A DNA stretch of 64,000 nt from Rathayibacter oskolensis (GCF_900177245.1 NZ_FXBM01000003.1:310001-374000), one strand, 5' to 3'; counted from the stretch's first letter, positions 25,339-34,139 are shown. Numbers and translations: made by a program. The notes: generated by a model not told the origin, from the sequence alone.

Positions 25339-26532
25339 ATGTTGCCCGAGCAGAACCCCTACAGTCCTGGATCCGGTCGGCGGCCGCCCGAACTCGTCGG
25401 TAGGACCGGCGAGCTCCAAGCGTTCGACACCCTTCGCGCTCGTGTCACGTACGGGATGAGCGACCGCGGCATCGTGCTCACGGGCCTTCGAGGGGTCGGC
25501 AAGACGGTGCTGCTGAACGAGATGCACCGCATGGCGGAGTCGTTCGAGTGGCTCACGGTGCGCCTCGAGGCGCGCCGGGACGAAGGGGGCGCGCGAGCCG
25601 TGCGACGTGCGCTCGCTCGAGAACTCGTCGTCTCCGCTCGCAAGCTCACCCGCACGAAGCCGACGGCGCTGATGCGTGACGCGCTCGGAACGATCTCCTC
25701 GTTCAACGCGAAGGTCGGTGCTACCGGGATCGAGCTCGGAGTCGCGCTCAACACAGGGCGCGCCGACTCGGGCGACGCTGAGGTCGATCTCCTCGAGCTC
25801 GTCGAAGACGTCTCCACCGCTCTGGGGGAGCGTCGCCGCGCGTTCGGTGTGTTCGTCGACGAGATGCAGGACCTCGATGCGGAAACGATGGGCGCGCTCA
25901 TCGCCGCGCAGCACGCCGCGAACCAGCGGGAGTGGCCGTTCTACATCATCGCCGCCGGCCTCCCGAATCTCCCACGAGTCCTGACCGAGACGCGCTCCTA
26001 CGCCGAACGCCTCTTCAACTATCGACAGATCGGTAAGTTCAGCCACGACGACGCCGCGCACGCACTCCGCGAGCCCGCCGAACGGCTCGGCGCCGAATTC
26101 GCCCCCGACGCGCTCGAGATCCTTCTCGAAGCCGCCGGCGGCTACCCCTACTTCATCCAGGAATACGGGCAAGCCGCATGGAACCTCTCCAACCGCCTCG
26201 TCACCCTGGCTGACGCCACGGCAGCGGTGCAGTACGGAACCGAACAGCTCGACGCCGGCTTCTTCCGCTCACGATGGCAACGCGCGACGCGCTCAGAGCG
26301 ACGGATGCTGCACGCCATGGCCGCCGACGGAGAGGGCCCCTCCCCCACTGCGCTCATCGCGCAGCGCATGGGTATCCAGACCACCAGCCTCGGGCCCTAC
26401 CGCGCGGCGCTCATCAGCAAGGGATTGGTGTACGCGCCCGAGCACGGCCAGATCGCCTTCACCGTCCCCGGAATGGCCGGATACGTCGATCGCCACCACG
26501 AAGATCTCGACGACGGAATCAGCGTCGATTGA
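25339..26532 (+). CDS. AAA+/STAND-type ATPase with C-terminal winged helix
   Basis: A 397-residue P-loop ATPase. It shows Walker A GLRGVGKT at 49-56, Walker B GVFVDEMQDLD around 170-180, an arginine-rich sensor region near 215, and a C-terminal winged-helix-like domain from about 332 (PTALIAQRMGIQTTSLGPYRAAL). The layout resembles the Orc1/Cdc6-like and archaeal-ATPase families that occur on mobile elements and in defence or regulatory loci. No partner nuclease is seen next to it. The local GC content is lower than in the flanks, which suggests acquisition. Exact role unknown. Confidence 0.75.
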   Translation: MLPEQNPYSPGSGRRPPELVGRTGELQAFDTLRARVTYGMSDRGIVLTGLRGVGKTVLLNEMHRMAESFEWLTVRLEARRDEGGARAVRRALARELVVSARKLTRTKPTALMRDALGTISSFNAKVGATGIELGVALNTGRADSGDAEVDLLELVEDVSTALGERRRAFGVFVDEMQDLDAETMGALIAAQHAANQREWPFYIIAAGLPNLPRVLTETRSYAERLFNYRQIGKFSHDDAAHALREPAERLGAEFAPDALEILLEAAGGYPYFIQEYGQAAWNLSNRLVTLADATAAVQYGTEQLDAGFFRSRWQRATRSERRMLHAMAADGEGPSPTALIAQRMGIQTTSLGPYRAALISKGLVYAPEHGQIAFTVPGMAGYVDRHHEDLDDGISVD

Positions 26533-26648
26533 CGCTGATTCGAACACGAATACGACCCTGTCGCATCGAATAACCGTACGTATGTACTGATGATGGTAGG
26601 GTGTTGCCCACCCGACCTCGAAGCGGTGGCGACCTCGAATCGAGGGTC

Positions 26649-27137
26649 ATGAAGATTCGCGTCCACGAACTTGCTGCCGAGCTGAAGCTCCCCCATCAAC
26701 GCGTACTCGAACTCCTCCGGGCGATGGGCATCCGAGTCAAAGGGCCGAGTAGTGCTGTCGAGGACCACGATGCGGATGCTCTCCGCGGGACCCTTCGCTA
26801 CACGCCGTCGTTGCGAACCGGCCTCAGGACGGACTGGCCACGCCGCACAGCTGTAGTGGCGTCGCCGCCCAGGAGAGACTCGTCCACGTTGTTCGAGCGA
26901 AGCGGTTTCGCGACACTCGCGGAGTGGTACGAAGCACAGGTCGTGACGAGTGTCACCTCCGCAAGCCGCGAGGCCGCTGCGGCGCAGTCGCGGGCGATCT
27001 ACGAAGCGGACCGGCTCGCGCGATACTCGGCGGATGCGTCGCGTAGGCACGATTTGCCTGAGCGAACTTCTGCGCCTACCGCACGCCGGATCACCTTCGT
27101 GCAGGGTGGTGCACCCGGCCTAGGAAAGCGGCGATGA
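26649..27137 (+). CDS. Orphan IF2_N-domain protein
   Basis: The first 45 residues (MKIRVHELAAELKLPHQRVL, then LELLRAMGIRVKGPSSAVED) match the small N-terminal IF2_N domain of translation initiation factor IF-2, but no GTPase domain follows. The remaining 115 residues are Ala/Arg-rich and unassigned, with an amphipathic segment FATLAEWYEAQVVTSVTSAS. The ATG at 26649 lies behind GAGGGT and is preferred over 26601. The stop overlaps the next ATG (ATGA). The domain usually binds nucleic acid or ribosomes; here the role is unknown. Confidence 0.6.
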   Translation: MKIRVHELAAELKLPHQRVLELLRAMGIRVKGPSSAVEDHDADALRGTLRYTPSLRTGLRTDWPRRTAVVASPPRRDSSTLFERSGFATLAEWYEAQVVTSVTSASREAAAAQSRAIYEADRLARYSADASRRHDLPERTSAPTARRITFVQGGAPGLGKRR

Positions 27138-27412
27138 CTGCTGGGGATCAGCGACAGATCGACGATTATCCGTCGCTGGTCCCCGGTCCGCTGATATCCG
27201 ATTGGCCGCAAGGTCCCGAGCTCTACGCCGACTTCTGGCCGACCGTGAAGCTCGCGTTCTTACGGGGGACTCACGCTCGCGATCATCGAGATCATCAGCA
27301 CTTACCTCCTGCACACCGCGCTCAATGAGCGGTCCTCGTCGCGGTCAACTGGGCACTCGACGCCGTCTACGACCTCTCCGAGGCGCACTGGATCCTCACC
27401 GGGACGAAGTAG
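27134..27412 (+). pseudogene. Remnant of a small gene with two apparent frameshifts
   Basis: It starts at an ATG overlapping the preceding stop and reads well in frame until about KLAFLRG. Sensible coding then continues in a second frame (GLTLAIIEIISTYLLHTALN) and a third (VLVAVNWALDAVYDLSEAHW, ending TGTK and TAG at 27410). Joined together it would be a roughly 90-residue protein with one hydrophobic segment. I do not recognise the family. Confidence 0.5.
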
Positions 27413-27418
27413 CCATCA

Positions 27419-27606
27419 ATGGAGCTGCAGGCCGATCAGCTCTTGTCCCTGACCCCGACCGCCGGTGAGAAAATCGGCGGGCTCCTCGCCGTCCGCGACG
27501 CGATGACCCATCAGCTGCTCCGGTCGAGCGTTCTCAGCCCGTTGCGCGATCTGCCCTACGACTTCGCGAAGCTCACCGACTGGGTCTGGGCGGCGATTGG
27601 TGCTAG
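27419..27606 (+). pseudogene. Truncated gene fragment
   Basis: An ATG seven bases after the previous remnant begins MELQADQLLSLTPTAGEKIG and reads as plausible protein for about 60 residues (to DWVWAAIGAS). It then runs antisense through the end of the 805-residue gene on the other strand, where codon use is clearly that of the opposite strand. It looks like the 5' part of a gene cut off at the island border. Confidence 0.45.
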
Positions 27607-27609
27607 CGC

Positions 27610-30027
27610 TCAGTCGATCCAGGCCGCCGAGACCGGGTCGATCCCGTCGACGCGGCGATCCGCGGCGGCCCGGACGGCGGCACCGATCCGCCGCCAGGCC
27701 TCGGCGCTCCGGCCGACGACCGAGCCGTTGACGACGGCCGCGGCGGTCGCTGCGGCCAGGCCGGTCAGCCACTCGGACTGGCGGGCCCACACTTCCTCGT
27801 CCGAGGCCGCCGCGGCGAGCGCGGCGAGGATGTCGGGCACGAGAGCCGAGGGATCCGCCCCGGTCTGCGCGTCCTCGATCGCCTGGTTCAGCAGTGCGAT
27901 GACGAACTGCTCGTTCTCCTCGCCCCAGCGTCCGGCGGCCAGGTACTCGTGCTCGGTCACCGGGTCGCGCAGCGCGGCGAGCACGGACGGCGCCGGGTCG
28001 AGGCCGGAGGAGTCCGGCGCGGTCCACCGCACCTCGCGGACGTCGCGCTCGAGGAGGTGCGCGTCGTCGGCGAAGACGTCGTGGACGAGGCGCGTCCGTC
28101 CGTCGGACAGGTCCGTCAGGAAGAGGTGGTGGCCGCTGCCGTGCTCGTGCTGGTGCGCGGCATCCACTCCCGCCGGACTCAGAGTGAGCATCTCGGAGCC
28201 GTCGGGGGAGACGGCCGGGAACCAGAAGTACGGGAACTCCGGGTTGACGACGACATCCGCCTGGAGCGGTGCGAAGTCGCCGACGAACTCCGCAGCGTTC
28301 ACGTCGTAGAGGCGGGGCACTGCTGCACCGTCGCGGTGCTCGACGACGAGGAGGGTCGAGTTCGCGCCCGGCCACCAGCCGGCGTTGCCGACCTCGATCT
28401 CGAGGGTGCGCCCTGTCGCGACCTCGACGAGGCGGGTCGACCGGCTGCCCGAGACGAGGAGCCAGCGACCGTCGCCGCTGAAGCGGAGGGGCTCCCCTCC
28501 GGAGTAGCCCTCGAGGACCGTCGCGAGCCGCCGTCGGCCGGAGCGGTCGTACAGGTGGATCGCTCCGGTGCTCGAGCCGAGGAAGCCCAGGACGGCGATC
28601 GTCTCGGTGGCGGCGTGGTAGTCGACCGAGCCGACGTCGAGCGTCGCATCGATGACCGAAGTCGCGCCTGTGACGGACGACCCCGCATACACCCTCCCGG
28701 TCGGGTATCGGAGACCGCCGGGGTGTCCCGCTTCGGGGAAGGTGAACGCGTTCCGGCCGTCGATCGCCCCCAGATCGTGCGCCGGCGGCATCCCCCAGTT
28801 CTCGTGGGTGAGATGACCGACCGTCACGAAACGGCCCGACGGCTCATCGACGACGGCCGACTTCACGGTGACGGTACTCGGGAGCAGCGGGCGGTCCGAC
28901 TGCGATCGCCACGAGTGCTCGAAGCCGTTGCCGCGAGCGGTGCGCAGCGACCGCGCGAGGCGGTCGAGCGCCTCGAAGGTCACCTGATCGGAGGGCAGGA
29001 GCTCCCTGAACCGCTCCGTGAAGTGGAAGCGCCCCGGCGCGGGGCGGGGGACGGGTCGCGCCGGCACCGCCGTCGGGGCGGGCGCGGTCTCGAGCGCGTC
29101 CCAGAGCGACCGGGGTGCCGCGGAGTCGACCGACTCGGCGCCGAGCGACTCCACCTGATCGCGATAGGCCCGGGTGATCGAGTCGACGAACCCCTGGGCC
29201 TGCTCGACGAGCCGCGCCGGCGTGGTCTCCCGCGGCACGGGAGTCGTCGCGGCGACCCCGGGCTCGAGCCAGAGCAGCGAGGTCCCGTCGATGCGGGCCA
29301 CCCACTCGTAGGGGCGCAGATCGCCGTCCGTGCTCTGGCCGACGGTGGCGATCAGCAGGGGCGCGCCGTCCCAGAGCCCGGCGAAGACGTCCATCGGGTC
29401 GCCCTCGAAGTCGACGAAGGTCCTCTTGTAGAGCTCCGGCTGCAGCCGCTCCCACGAGCTCACGGCCCGCCGCGTCGTCACGGGCAGCGTCGGGAACCCG
29501 CCGTCGACGCCCCGGAGCCGGGCGAAGGCCGGCTCGGTCCACGCCGGGACCACATGGGCCGACTCGATCAGAGCGCGGACCGACGGCTCGGTGCTGCCGC
29601 GGAAGATCATGTCGCTGCTGTAGGGGGCGCCGACCGCTCCGAAGGGCATGGCGATCGCCTTCGTCGTGGTCGAGCTGTTCGACTCCGGTCCGCAGAAGAC
29701 GATGACCGCGGAGGAGCCGTCGCCCTCGATCGCGGTCCAGAAGACCGAGCTGTCCGCGTCCAGCCGGTGGAAGCCCAGACGCTGGTGCGTGGACTGCGTC
29801 AGGATCGGCGCCGTCCGCGCGGCGGTGGCGAGGAGCGTCTCGACGGGGAGGTCGGCACTGAGGACGAAGGAGACGCCCATCGACTCGCAGAACAGGTAGA
29901 GCAGCTGGCGCGGGTCGTCCTCGCTCAGCCCGGGATCCCGGAGGGAGACGCGCTCCTCCCGGGGAGTGTCGACGGGTGCGGGCGGGGCCTCAGGACTCCG
30001 GGGCGCTTTTCGGCTGAACAAGCCCAC
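27610..30027 (-). CDS. Large protein of unknown function with beta-propeller-like C-terminal half
   Basis: An 805-residue soluble protein. I do not recognise the family. The N-terminus MGLFSRKAPRSP has no signal peptide. The middle (about 440-650) has repeats of the type LRFSGDGRWLLVSGSRSTRL and FPAVSPDGSEMLTLSPAG, as in WD40/YVTN-like propellers. The end (680-805) is helical and Ala-rich. It has only weak links to its neighbours. The GTG start at 30027 is preceded by GGAGG at a good distance. Confidence 0.75.
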   Translation of the reverse strand: MGLFSRKAPRSPEAPPAPVDTPREERVSLRDPGLSEDDPRQLLYLFCESMGVSFVLSADLPVETLLATAARTAPILTQSTHQRLGFHRLDADSSVFWTAIEGDGSSAVIVFCGPESNSSTTTKAIAMPFGAVGAPYSSDMIFRGSTEPSVRALIESAHVVPAWTEPAFARLRGVDGGFPTLPVTTRRAVSSWERLQPELYKRTFVDFEGDPMDVFAGLWDGAPLLIATVGQSTDGDLRPYEWVARIDGTSLLWLEPGVAATTPVPRETTPARLVEQAQGFVDSITRAYRDQVESLGAESVDSAAPRSLWDALETAPAPTAVPARPVPRPAPGRFHFTERFRELLPSDQVTFEALDRLARSLRTARGNGFEHSWRSQSDRPLLPSTVTVKSAVVDEPSGRFVTVGHLTHENWGMPPAHDLGAIDGRNAFTFPEAGHPGGLRYPTGRVYAGSSVTGATSVIDATLDVGSVDYHAATETIAVLGFLGSSTGAIHLYDRSGRRRLATVLEGYSGGEPLRFSGDGRWLLVSGSRSTRLVEVATGRTLEIEVGNAGWWPGANSTLLVVEHRDGAAVPRLYDVNAAEFVGDFAPLQADVVVNPEFPYFWFPAVSPDGSEMLTLSPAGVDAAHQHEHGSGHHLFLTDLSDGRTRLVHDVFADDAHLLERDVREVRWTAPDSSGLDPAPSVLAALRDPVTEHEYLAAGRWGEENEQFVIALLNQAIEDAQTGADPSALVPDILAALAAAASDEEVWARQSEWLTGLAAATAAAVVNGSVVGRSAEAWRRIGAAVRAAADRRVDGIDPVSAAWID

Positions 30028-30156
30028 GAGGGCCTCCGCTCATGTCGGGGTGCATTCGCGGCGCGCGAACGACTATCGGAAGTCGGGCGGAGAAGAGGGC
30101 TCCTCTGCGAGGAGGAAAGGGGGCCGAGATCGTCGTATCGACGCTCGTTCCTCTGA

Positions 30157-30270
30157 TCAGGTGCAGGTACCCCATTGGCAGCGGTGATCGCGCTTGGGCC
30201 ACTCGTTCACGACGGCCTCATTGCACCAGGCGCATCTCGATTTCCCCGCATCCGTGCAGGCACAAGCCAT
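30157..30270 (-). CDS. Tiny cysteine-rich protein, possible zinc-binding
   Basis: A 37-residue reading frame with six cysteines: C3 and C5, C13 and C16 (CAWC), C31 and C36. It begins MACACTDAGKSRCAWCNEAV and ends DHRCQWGTCT. The CxxC pair and even spacing resemble small zinc ribbons. The ribosome site is weak. It lies in a gap with no other gene. Unverified; a chance frame is possible. Confidence 0.4.
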   Translation of the reverse strand: MACACTDAGKSRCAWCNEAVVNEWPKRDHRCQWGTCT

Positions 30271-30479
30271 CTTCGTATCCCGTCTGATCGTGGAGCACCG
30301 GTCGATGGCGCCGACTCTACAGCGGGCGGAGAAGGCCGACTACAGCAATTCCTCCCGGTCGGGAAGAACTCGTCAGTGGCTTCCTGGATATCCCCTGTTC
30401 CGAGAAAGAGGGTCTCGAAGCCCTGCTGATCGAGTAGCACTCGGGGAGGGTGTCGAGATCCACCGTCCCCCGACATGTC

Positions 30480-30518
30480 GGTCTCGATACGCCGCTGCGC
30501 GACTTCTCGACCAGCGAG
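30480..30518. repeat. Interspersed palindromic repeat, copy 1
   Basis: About 39 bp beginning GGTCTCGATACGCCGCTGCG and ending TCTCGACCAGCGAG. Related copies are at 61614-61655 and 62556-62596. The outer GGTCTCGA and TCGACCAGC ends and the CGCCGC/GCGGCG-type centre are shared. It lies four bases after the 3' end of the dprE2-like gene. Confidence 0.6.
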
Positions 30519-30521
30519 TGA

Positions 30522-31271
30522 TCAGATGTTGAGACGGTTGAAGATCGGCGCCGGCAGCAGCGTGATCACGGTCATGATCACGCGCCACTTCGCCGGCGCG
30601 TAGGCGACGGCACGACCGGAGGCGAGAGCCGCGGCCACGTCGCGGGCCACCGACTCCACCGACGCGAGCGACGCCCCCGCCTGCTTCATCGAGGCCGTCA
30701 TCGGCGTGTCCGTCGGCCCCGGCTTGATCAGCACCACCGAGAGCCGCGAGCCCGCCAGCCGGTGCTGCAGCCCCTGCGCGAAGCGCTCGACGAGCCCCTT
30801 CGCCGAGCCGTAGACGTAGTTCGTCTTCCGCCCGCGGTCGCCGGCGACCGAGCCGATCACACCGATCGTGCCGGAGTGCAGCGCGTTCGCGTACGCCTCC
30901 ATCCACAGCGCCACCGAGACCCCGGTGACCACGAGGACGTCGCGGGCGACGGCGAGGTCGGCGGTCGCCTCCTCCTGGGTCGTCATCGCACCGTGCGCGA
31001 TCAGCACCGTGTCGGGGGCGCCGCCCTCGAGCGACGAGGCGACGACGGAGGAGATGCCGGCCGGGTCGGTCAGGTCGACGGCCGCCGTCGCCAGCGCAGC
31101 CGTCGGGAACCGCACCCGCAGGTCCGCCGCGAGAGCCTCGAGCCGCCCGGAGTCGCGCCCGACGAGCAGCGCCGACCGCGCACCCGTGCCGAGCCAGAGC
31201 CGCAGCGTGTGCTCCGCGATCGCCGAGGTCGCTCCGACGACGACGATCTTCGAGGGGGTTCCAGTGGTCAC
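30522..31271 (-). CDS. dprE2: Short-chain dehydrogenase, DprE2-like (decaprenylphosphoryl-2-keto-ribose reductase)
   Basis: DprE2 reduces the keto intermediate to decaprenylphosphoryl-arabinose with NADH. The 249-residue SDR has the cofactor motif VVVGATSAIAEHT near 10-22, NAG-equivalent IAHGAMT near 90, and the catalytic tetrad region IGSVAGDRGRKTNYVYGSAKG with Tyr/Lys near 153-157. The GTG start lies 1 base beyond the dprE1-like stop, so the two are coupled. The identification rests mainly on pairing with the dprE1-like and ubiA-like genes. Confidence 0.82.
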   Translation of the reverse strand: MTTGTPSKIVVVGATSAIAEHTLRLWLGTGARSALLVGRDSGRLEALAADLRVRFPTAALATAAVDLTDPAGISSVVASSLEGGAPDTVLIAHGAMTTQEEATADLAVARDVLVVTGVSVALWMEAYANALHSGTIGVIGSVAGDRGRKTNYVYGSAKGLVERFAQGLQHRLAGSRLSVVLIKPGPTDTPMTASMKQAGASLASVESVARDVAAALASGRAVAYAPAKWRVIMTVITLLPAPIFNRLNI

Positions 31272-31272
31272 G

Positions 31273-32571
31273 TCAGCTCCCGAGCACTCGGCGCGAGAAG
31301 TCGGAGGAGATCCCCGGGTCGCGCTGGAGGGTGAATTCCGCGAGGCGCGGGTAGCCGGCCTCGAACATCTCGCGCGACATGCGCGCGTCCTTGGCGGGGT
31401 ACAGGCGCCCGCCCACCGATCGCACCAGCTCGTCGAGCCGCGAGAACAGCGGCAGCGCGGCGGGCGTGTTCGGGAAGTCGAGCGCGAAGCACACTCCCGG
31501 TGCCGGGAAGCTCAGGAGGCCCGGCGACTCGAGGGCGCCGAAGGTCTTCAGCACCCCGAGGAACGATCCGGTGCCCGACGCCGCGATCAGCGCGAGCATC
31601 TCGCGGGTGACCTCGAGCGCCCCCTCCCACGGCACGGTGCTCTGGTACTGGTAGAAGCCGCGCGGGCCGTACATGGTGTTCCAGCCCTGGATCGCGTCGA
31701 GAGGGTAGTAGAACTGCTCGTAGTGCTGCACCGAGCGGCCGGCGCCCGTGGCCTTCAGCCGGTAGTAGGCGCGGTTCAGCAGGGGCAGCGTCGCGCGGTT
31801 GACGACCGACAGCGGGAAGGCGAAGGGCACGCGCAGCGATCCGCCGGGCTTCACCGGCACCGCGGGAGCCGCGGTGGTGTCGCCGCGCGAGTAGACGCCG
31901 CGGCGTCCTCCTCCGGTGGTCACGTCGATCCAGGCCACGGTGTGCTCGAAGACGTCCATCGACTCGTCGACGAGCCCCAGGTACCCCTCGAGCGACTGGA
32001 ACGGCACGTCCTCGGTGACGAGCCACGGCCCGGGCACGCGCTTCAGGGTCAGCTCGACCTCGACGATGAGGCCGGTGAGCCCGAGCCCGCCGATCGTCGC
32101 CTCGAACAGCTCCACGTTCTCGGTCGGCGTGCAGCGCGACGACGAGCCGTCGCTCCGGAGCAGGGTGAACGACACCAGGTGCCGCCCGATCGTGCCGGCG
32201 GAGGCGTGGTTCTTGCCGTGCACGTCGTTCGCGATCGCCCCCGCGAGGGTCACGTTCCTGGTGCCGGGAGTGACGGGGAGCATCCAGCCGCGGGGCGAGA
32301 ACACCGCCTGCACGTCCTTCAGCAGCACGCCGGGCTCGGCGCGCAGCACGCCGGTCTCGTCGTCGAACGCCAGCAGGCGGTCGAAGCCGCTGAAGTCCCA
32401 GAGCACACCGCCGCCGTTGAGGGCGACGTCGCCGTAGCTGCGGCCGACTCCGTAGGCGATGCCGCCGTCGCCGCGGGAGAGCGCGTCCTGCGCCTGCTCG
32501 GCGTTCGTGATCGCGATCACGCGGTGCTGGTCGCGCGAGAGCAGCCCCCAGGAGGAGACGGCTGCGGTCAT
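31273..32571 (-). CDS. dprE1: FAD-dependent oxidoreductase, DprE1-like (decaprenylphosphoryl-ribose 2-oxidase)
   Basis: DprE1 oxidises decaprenylphosphoryl-ribose at C2. The 432-residue protein has the FAD-binding half with GVGRSYGDVALNGGG near 42-56 and the conserved DVHGKNHASAGTIGRH near 111-126, as in mycobacterial DprE1. It ends with GGRLYPAKDARMS..MF..GYPRL. At the site aligned by eye with the benzothiazinone target Cys387 of Mycobacterium tuberculosis, this protein has Ala363 (PGVCFALDFP versus PGWNICVDFP). The ATG overlaps the stop of the gtrA-like gene. Confidence 0.85.
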   Translation of the reverse strand: MTAAVSSWGLLSRDQHRVIAITNAEQAQDALSRGDGGIAYGVGRSYGDVALNGGGVLWDFSGFDRLLAFDDETGVLRAEPGVLLKDVQAVFSPRGWMLPVTPGTRNVTLAGAIANDVHGKNHASAGTIGRHLVSFTLLRSDGSSSRCTPTENVELFEATIGGLGLTGLIVEVELTLKRVPGPWLVTEDVPFQSLEGYLGLVDESMDVFEHTVAWIDVTTGGGRRGVYSRGDTTAAPAVPVKPGGSLRVPFAFPLSVVNRATLPLLNRAYYRLKATGAGRSVQHYEQFYYPLDAIQGWNTMYGPRGFYQYQSTVPWEGALEVTREMLALIAASGTGSFLGVLKTFGALESPGLLSFPAPGVCFALDFPNTPAALPLFSRLDELVRSVGGRLYPAKDARMSREMFEAGYPRLAEFTLQRDPGISSDFSRRVLGS

Positions 32572-32978
32572 GCGGGCTCCTCACGCGGGCCTTGGAAGGT
32601 GACGTTCTTGTCGAGGTGGTACTTGGCGACGTAGCCGATGGCCAGGCCGATGACCGCTCCGGTGTAGCGGGCGAGGTCGGTGCCGAAGAGGTAGTCGAAC
32701 CCGAACTCGAAGCCCCAGAAGATCAGGGTGGTGACGCCGCTCATGACGCCGTAGAGGAAGAAGGTCTTCACTCCGTGCGCCGCATTCATCGTCTCGTGCC
32801 GGAAGATGTAGCGCTTGTCGAGCACGTACTTGGCGATCACCCCCGTCAGGGTGCCCGCCAGCACCGCGACGACCGTCGACCACTCGCCCGTCATCGCCAG
32901 CTCGACGAGCATCTGCGTGCCCAGATTCACCGCCGTTGCAAGGATCGCGAACGCGACATAGAGAACGGCCGTCCGCAT
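32568..32978 (-). CDS. GtrA-family small membrane protein
   Basis: A 136-residue protein with four predicted membrane helices, typical of GtrA. It has conserved features TLTGVIAKYVLDKRYIF near 40-56 and a C-terminal AKYHLDKNVTF. In mycobacteria a GtrA protein (Rv3789) sits beside dprE1 and has been linked to decaprenylphosphoryl-arabinose. Here it leads the leftward gtrA-dprE1-dprE2 operon (ATGA overlap) and is divergent from ubiA. The intergenic 149 bases contain a TAGGTT -10-like element at about 33052. Confidence 0.83.
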   Translation of the reverse strand: MRTAVLYVAFAILATAVNLGTQMLVELAMTGEWSTVVAVLAGTLTGVIAKYVLDKRYIFRHETMNAAHGVKTFFLYGVMSGVTTLIFWGFEFGFDYLFGTDLARYTGAVIGLAIGYVAKYHLDKNVTFQGPREEPA

Positions 32979-33126
32979 CCGCTTCCCCCCGTGGTGCTCC
33001 GGTCGTGCGCAGCGCCGATCCGGGACGGAATCGGCGGGTTCACCCCCGATTGTAGGTTGGGCCCCGCGTCACCTTGACCTGTCCGACTCGGCCGATCCGG
33101 CCCCGTTTTCCTGAGGGGGAGACGCA

Positions 33127-34011
33127 GTGAAGACCGCCCGCGCGCTCATCGCCGCCATGCGTCCGCGCCAGTGGCTCAAGAACGTCCTCGTCCTGGCAGC
33201 GCCTCTGGCCGCCGGACGGTTCCTCGAGCCCGACATCCTCGTGGCGTGCGTCATCGCCGCGATCGCCTTCAGCCTCGCCTCCTCCGGCGGCTACATGCTC
33301 AACGACCTGCTCGACATCGAGTCGGATCGTGCGCATCCGACGAAGCGCTTCCGCGCGATCCCGTCGGGCGCGCTGCCCGAGCGGGTGGCGTGGGTGGCCG
33401 CGGTCGTGCTGATGGTCGTGCCGGTGCTGGTCACGTTCCTGGTCGGATTCACGTGGTTCGCCGCCACGCTCGCCGCGTACCTGGTGATGCAGATCTCGTA
33501 CTGCATCTGGCTCAAGCACGAGCCGGTGATCGACATCCTGATCGTCGCGGGAGGATTCGTGCTCCGCGCGATCTCGGGCGCCGCGGTCGCCGACATCCCG
33601 CTCACGCAGTGGTTCCTGCTCGCCGTGTCCTCGGGCTCGCTCTTCATGGTCGCGGGCAAGCGCTACTCCGAGAAGCTGCAGAGCGAGGGCAAGGAGGAGA
33701 GCCACACCCGCTCGACGCTCAAGGTCTACACGGCCGGCTATCTGCGGTTCATCTGGTCGGTGGCGGCGTCGCTGACGATGATCTCCTACGCGCTCTGGGC
33801 GCTCTTCATCAACGGCGAGAACTCGCTGTGGTCGATGGCGTCGGTGGTGCCGTTCGGTGCGGCGCTCTTCCTCTACGCGCTCGACATCGAGCGCGGGCGG
33901 GCGTCGGCTCCCGAGGACATCGTGCTCGGCAACCTGAGGCTGCTGATCTGCGGGGCCCTGTTCGCGGTGCTGTTCGTCATCGCGATCATGACGCGCACCA
34001 CGACGGGCTGA
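33127..34011 (+). CDS. ubiA: UbiA-type prenyltransferase, decaprenyl-phosphate phosphoribosyltransferase-like
   Basis: In mycobacteria this enzyme (Rv3806c) transfers phosphoribose from PRPP to decaprenyl phosphate, the first committed step to decaprenylphosphoryl-arabinose. The 294-residue membrane protein has RPRQWLKNVLVLAAPLAAG near 14-32, the prenyl-phosphate motif NDLLDIESDRAHPTKRFR near 59-76 and about eight to nine helices. The GTG start follows a GGGGGAG ribosome site. It is divergent from the dprE-like genes, which strengthens the call. Confidence 0.86.
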   Translation: MKTARALIAAMRPRQWLKNVLVLAAPLAAGRFLEPDILVACVIAAIAFSLASSGGYMLNDLLDIESDRAHPTKRFRAIPSGALPERVAWVAAVVLMVVPVLVTFLVGFTWFAATLAAYLVMQISYCIWLKHEPVIDILIVAGGFVLRAISGAAVADIPLTQWFLLAVSSGSLFMVAGKRYSEKLQSEGKEESHTRSTLKVYTAGYLRFIWSVAASLTMISYALWALFINGENSLWSMASVVPFGAALFLYALDIERGRASAPEDIVLGNLRLLICGALFAVLFVIAIMTRTTTG

Positions 34012-34056
34012 ACGGCCGGGCTGAACGGCCGGGCTGAACGGCCGGGCTCGACGGCC
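34005..34056 (+). repeat. Four 13-bp tandem repeats spanning the ubiA stop codon
   Basis: Unit GGGCTGAACGGCC is present at 34005, 34018 and 34031 exactly and at 34044 with two changes. The TGA stop of the ubiA-like gene lies inside the first unit. The repeat probably arose by slippage. A nearby imperfect hairpin follows at 34140-34161. Confidence 0.85.
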
Positions 34057-34139
34057 GAGCGGGCGCTGAGGGAGTCGCTCGGCGCGCCGGAACGGCGCCG
34101 GGGGAGTCGCCCGACGGGCTGCTGCTCCCGCCTGTCAAG

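Noticed and set aside
25339-26532. Prophage or plasmid replication module around the AAA+ ATPase
   Set aside because: No integrase, replication initiator, partition or phage structural genes are seen nearby; only remnants.
27949-30156. 735-residue plus-strand open frame opposite the unknown 805-residue gene
   Set aside because: Low-complexity Arg/Gly/Glu composition; codon bias and ribosome site favour the minus-strand gene.
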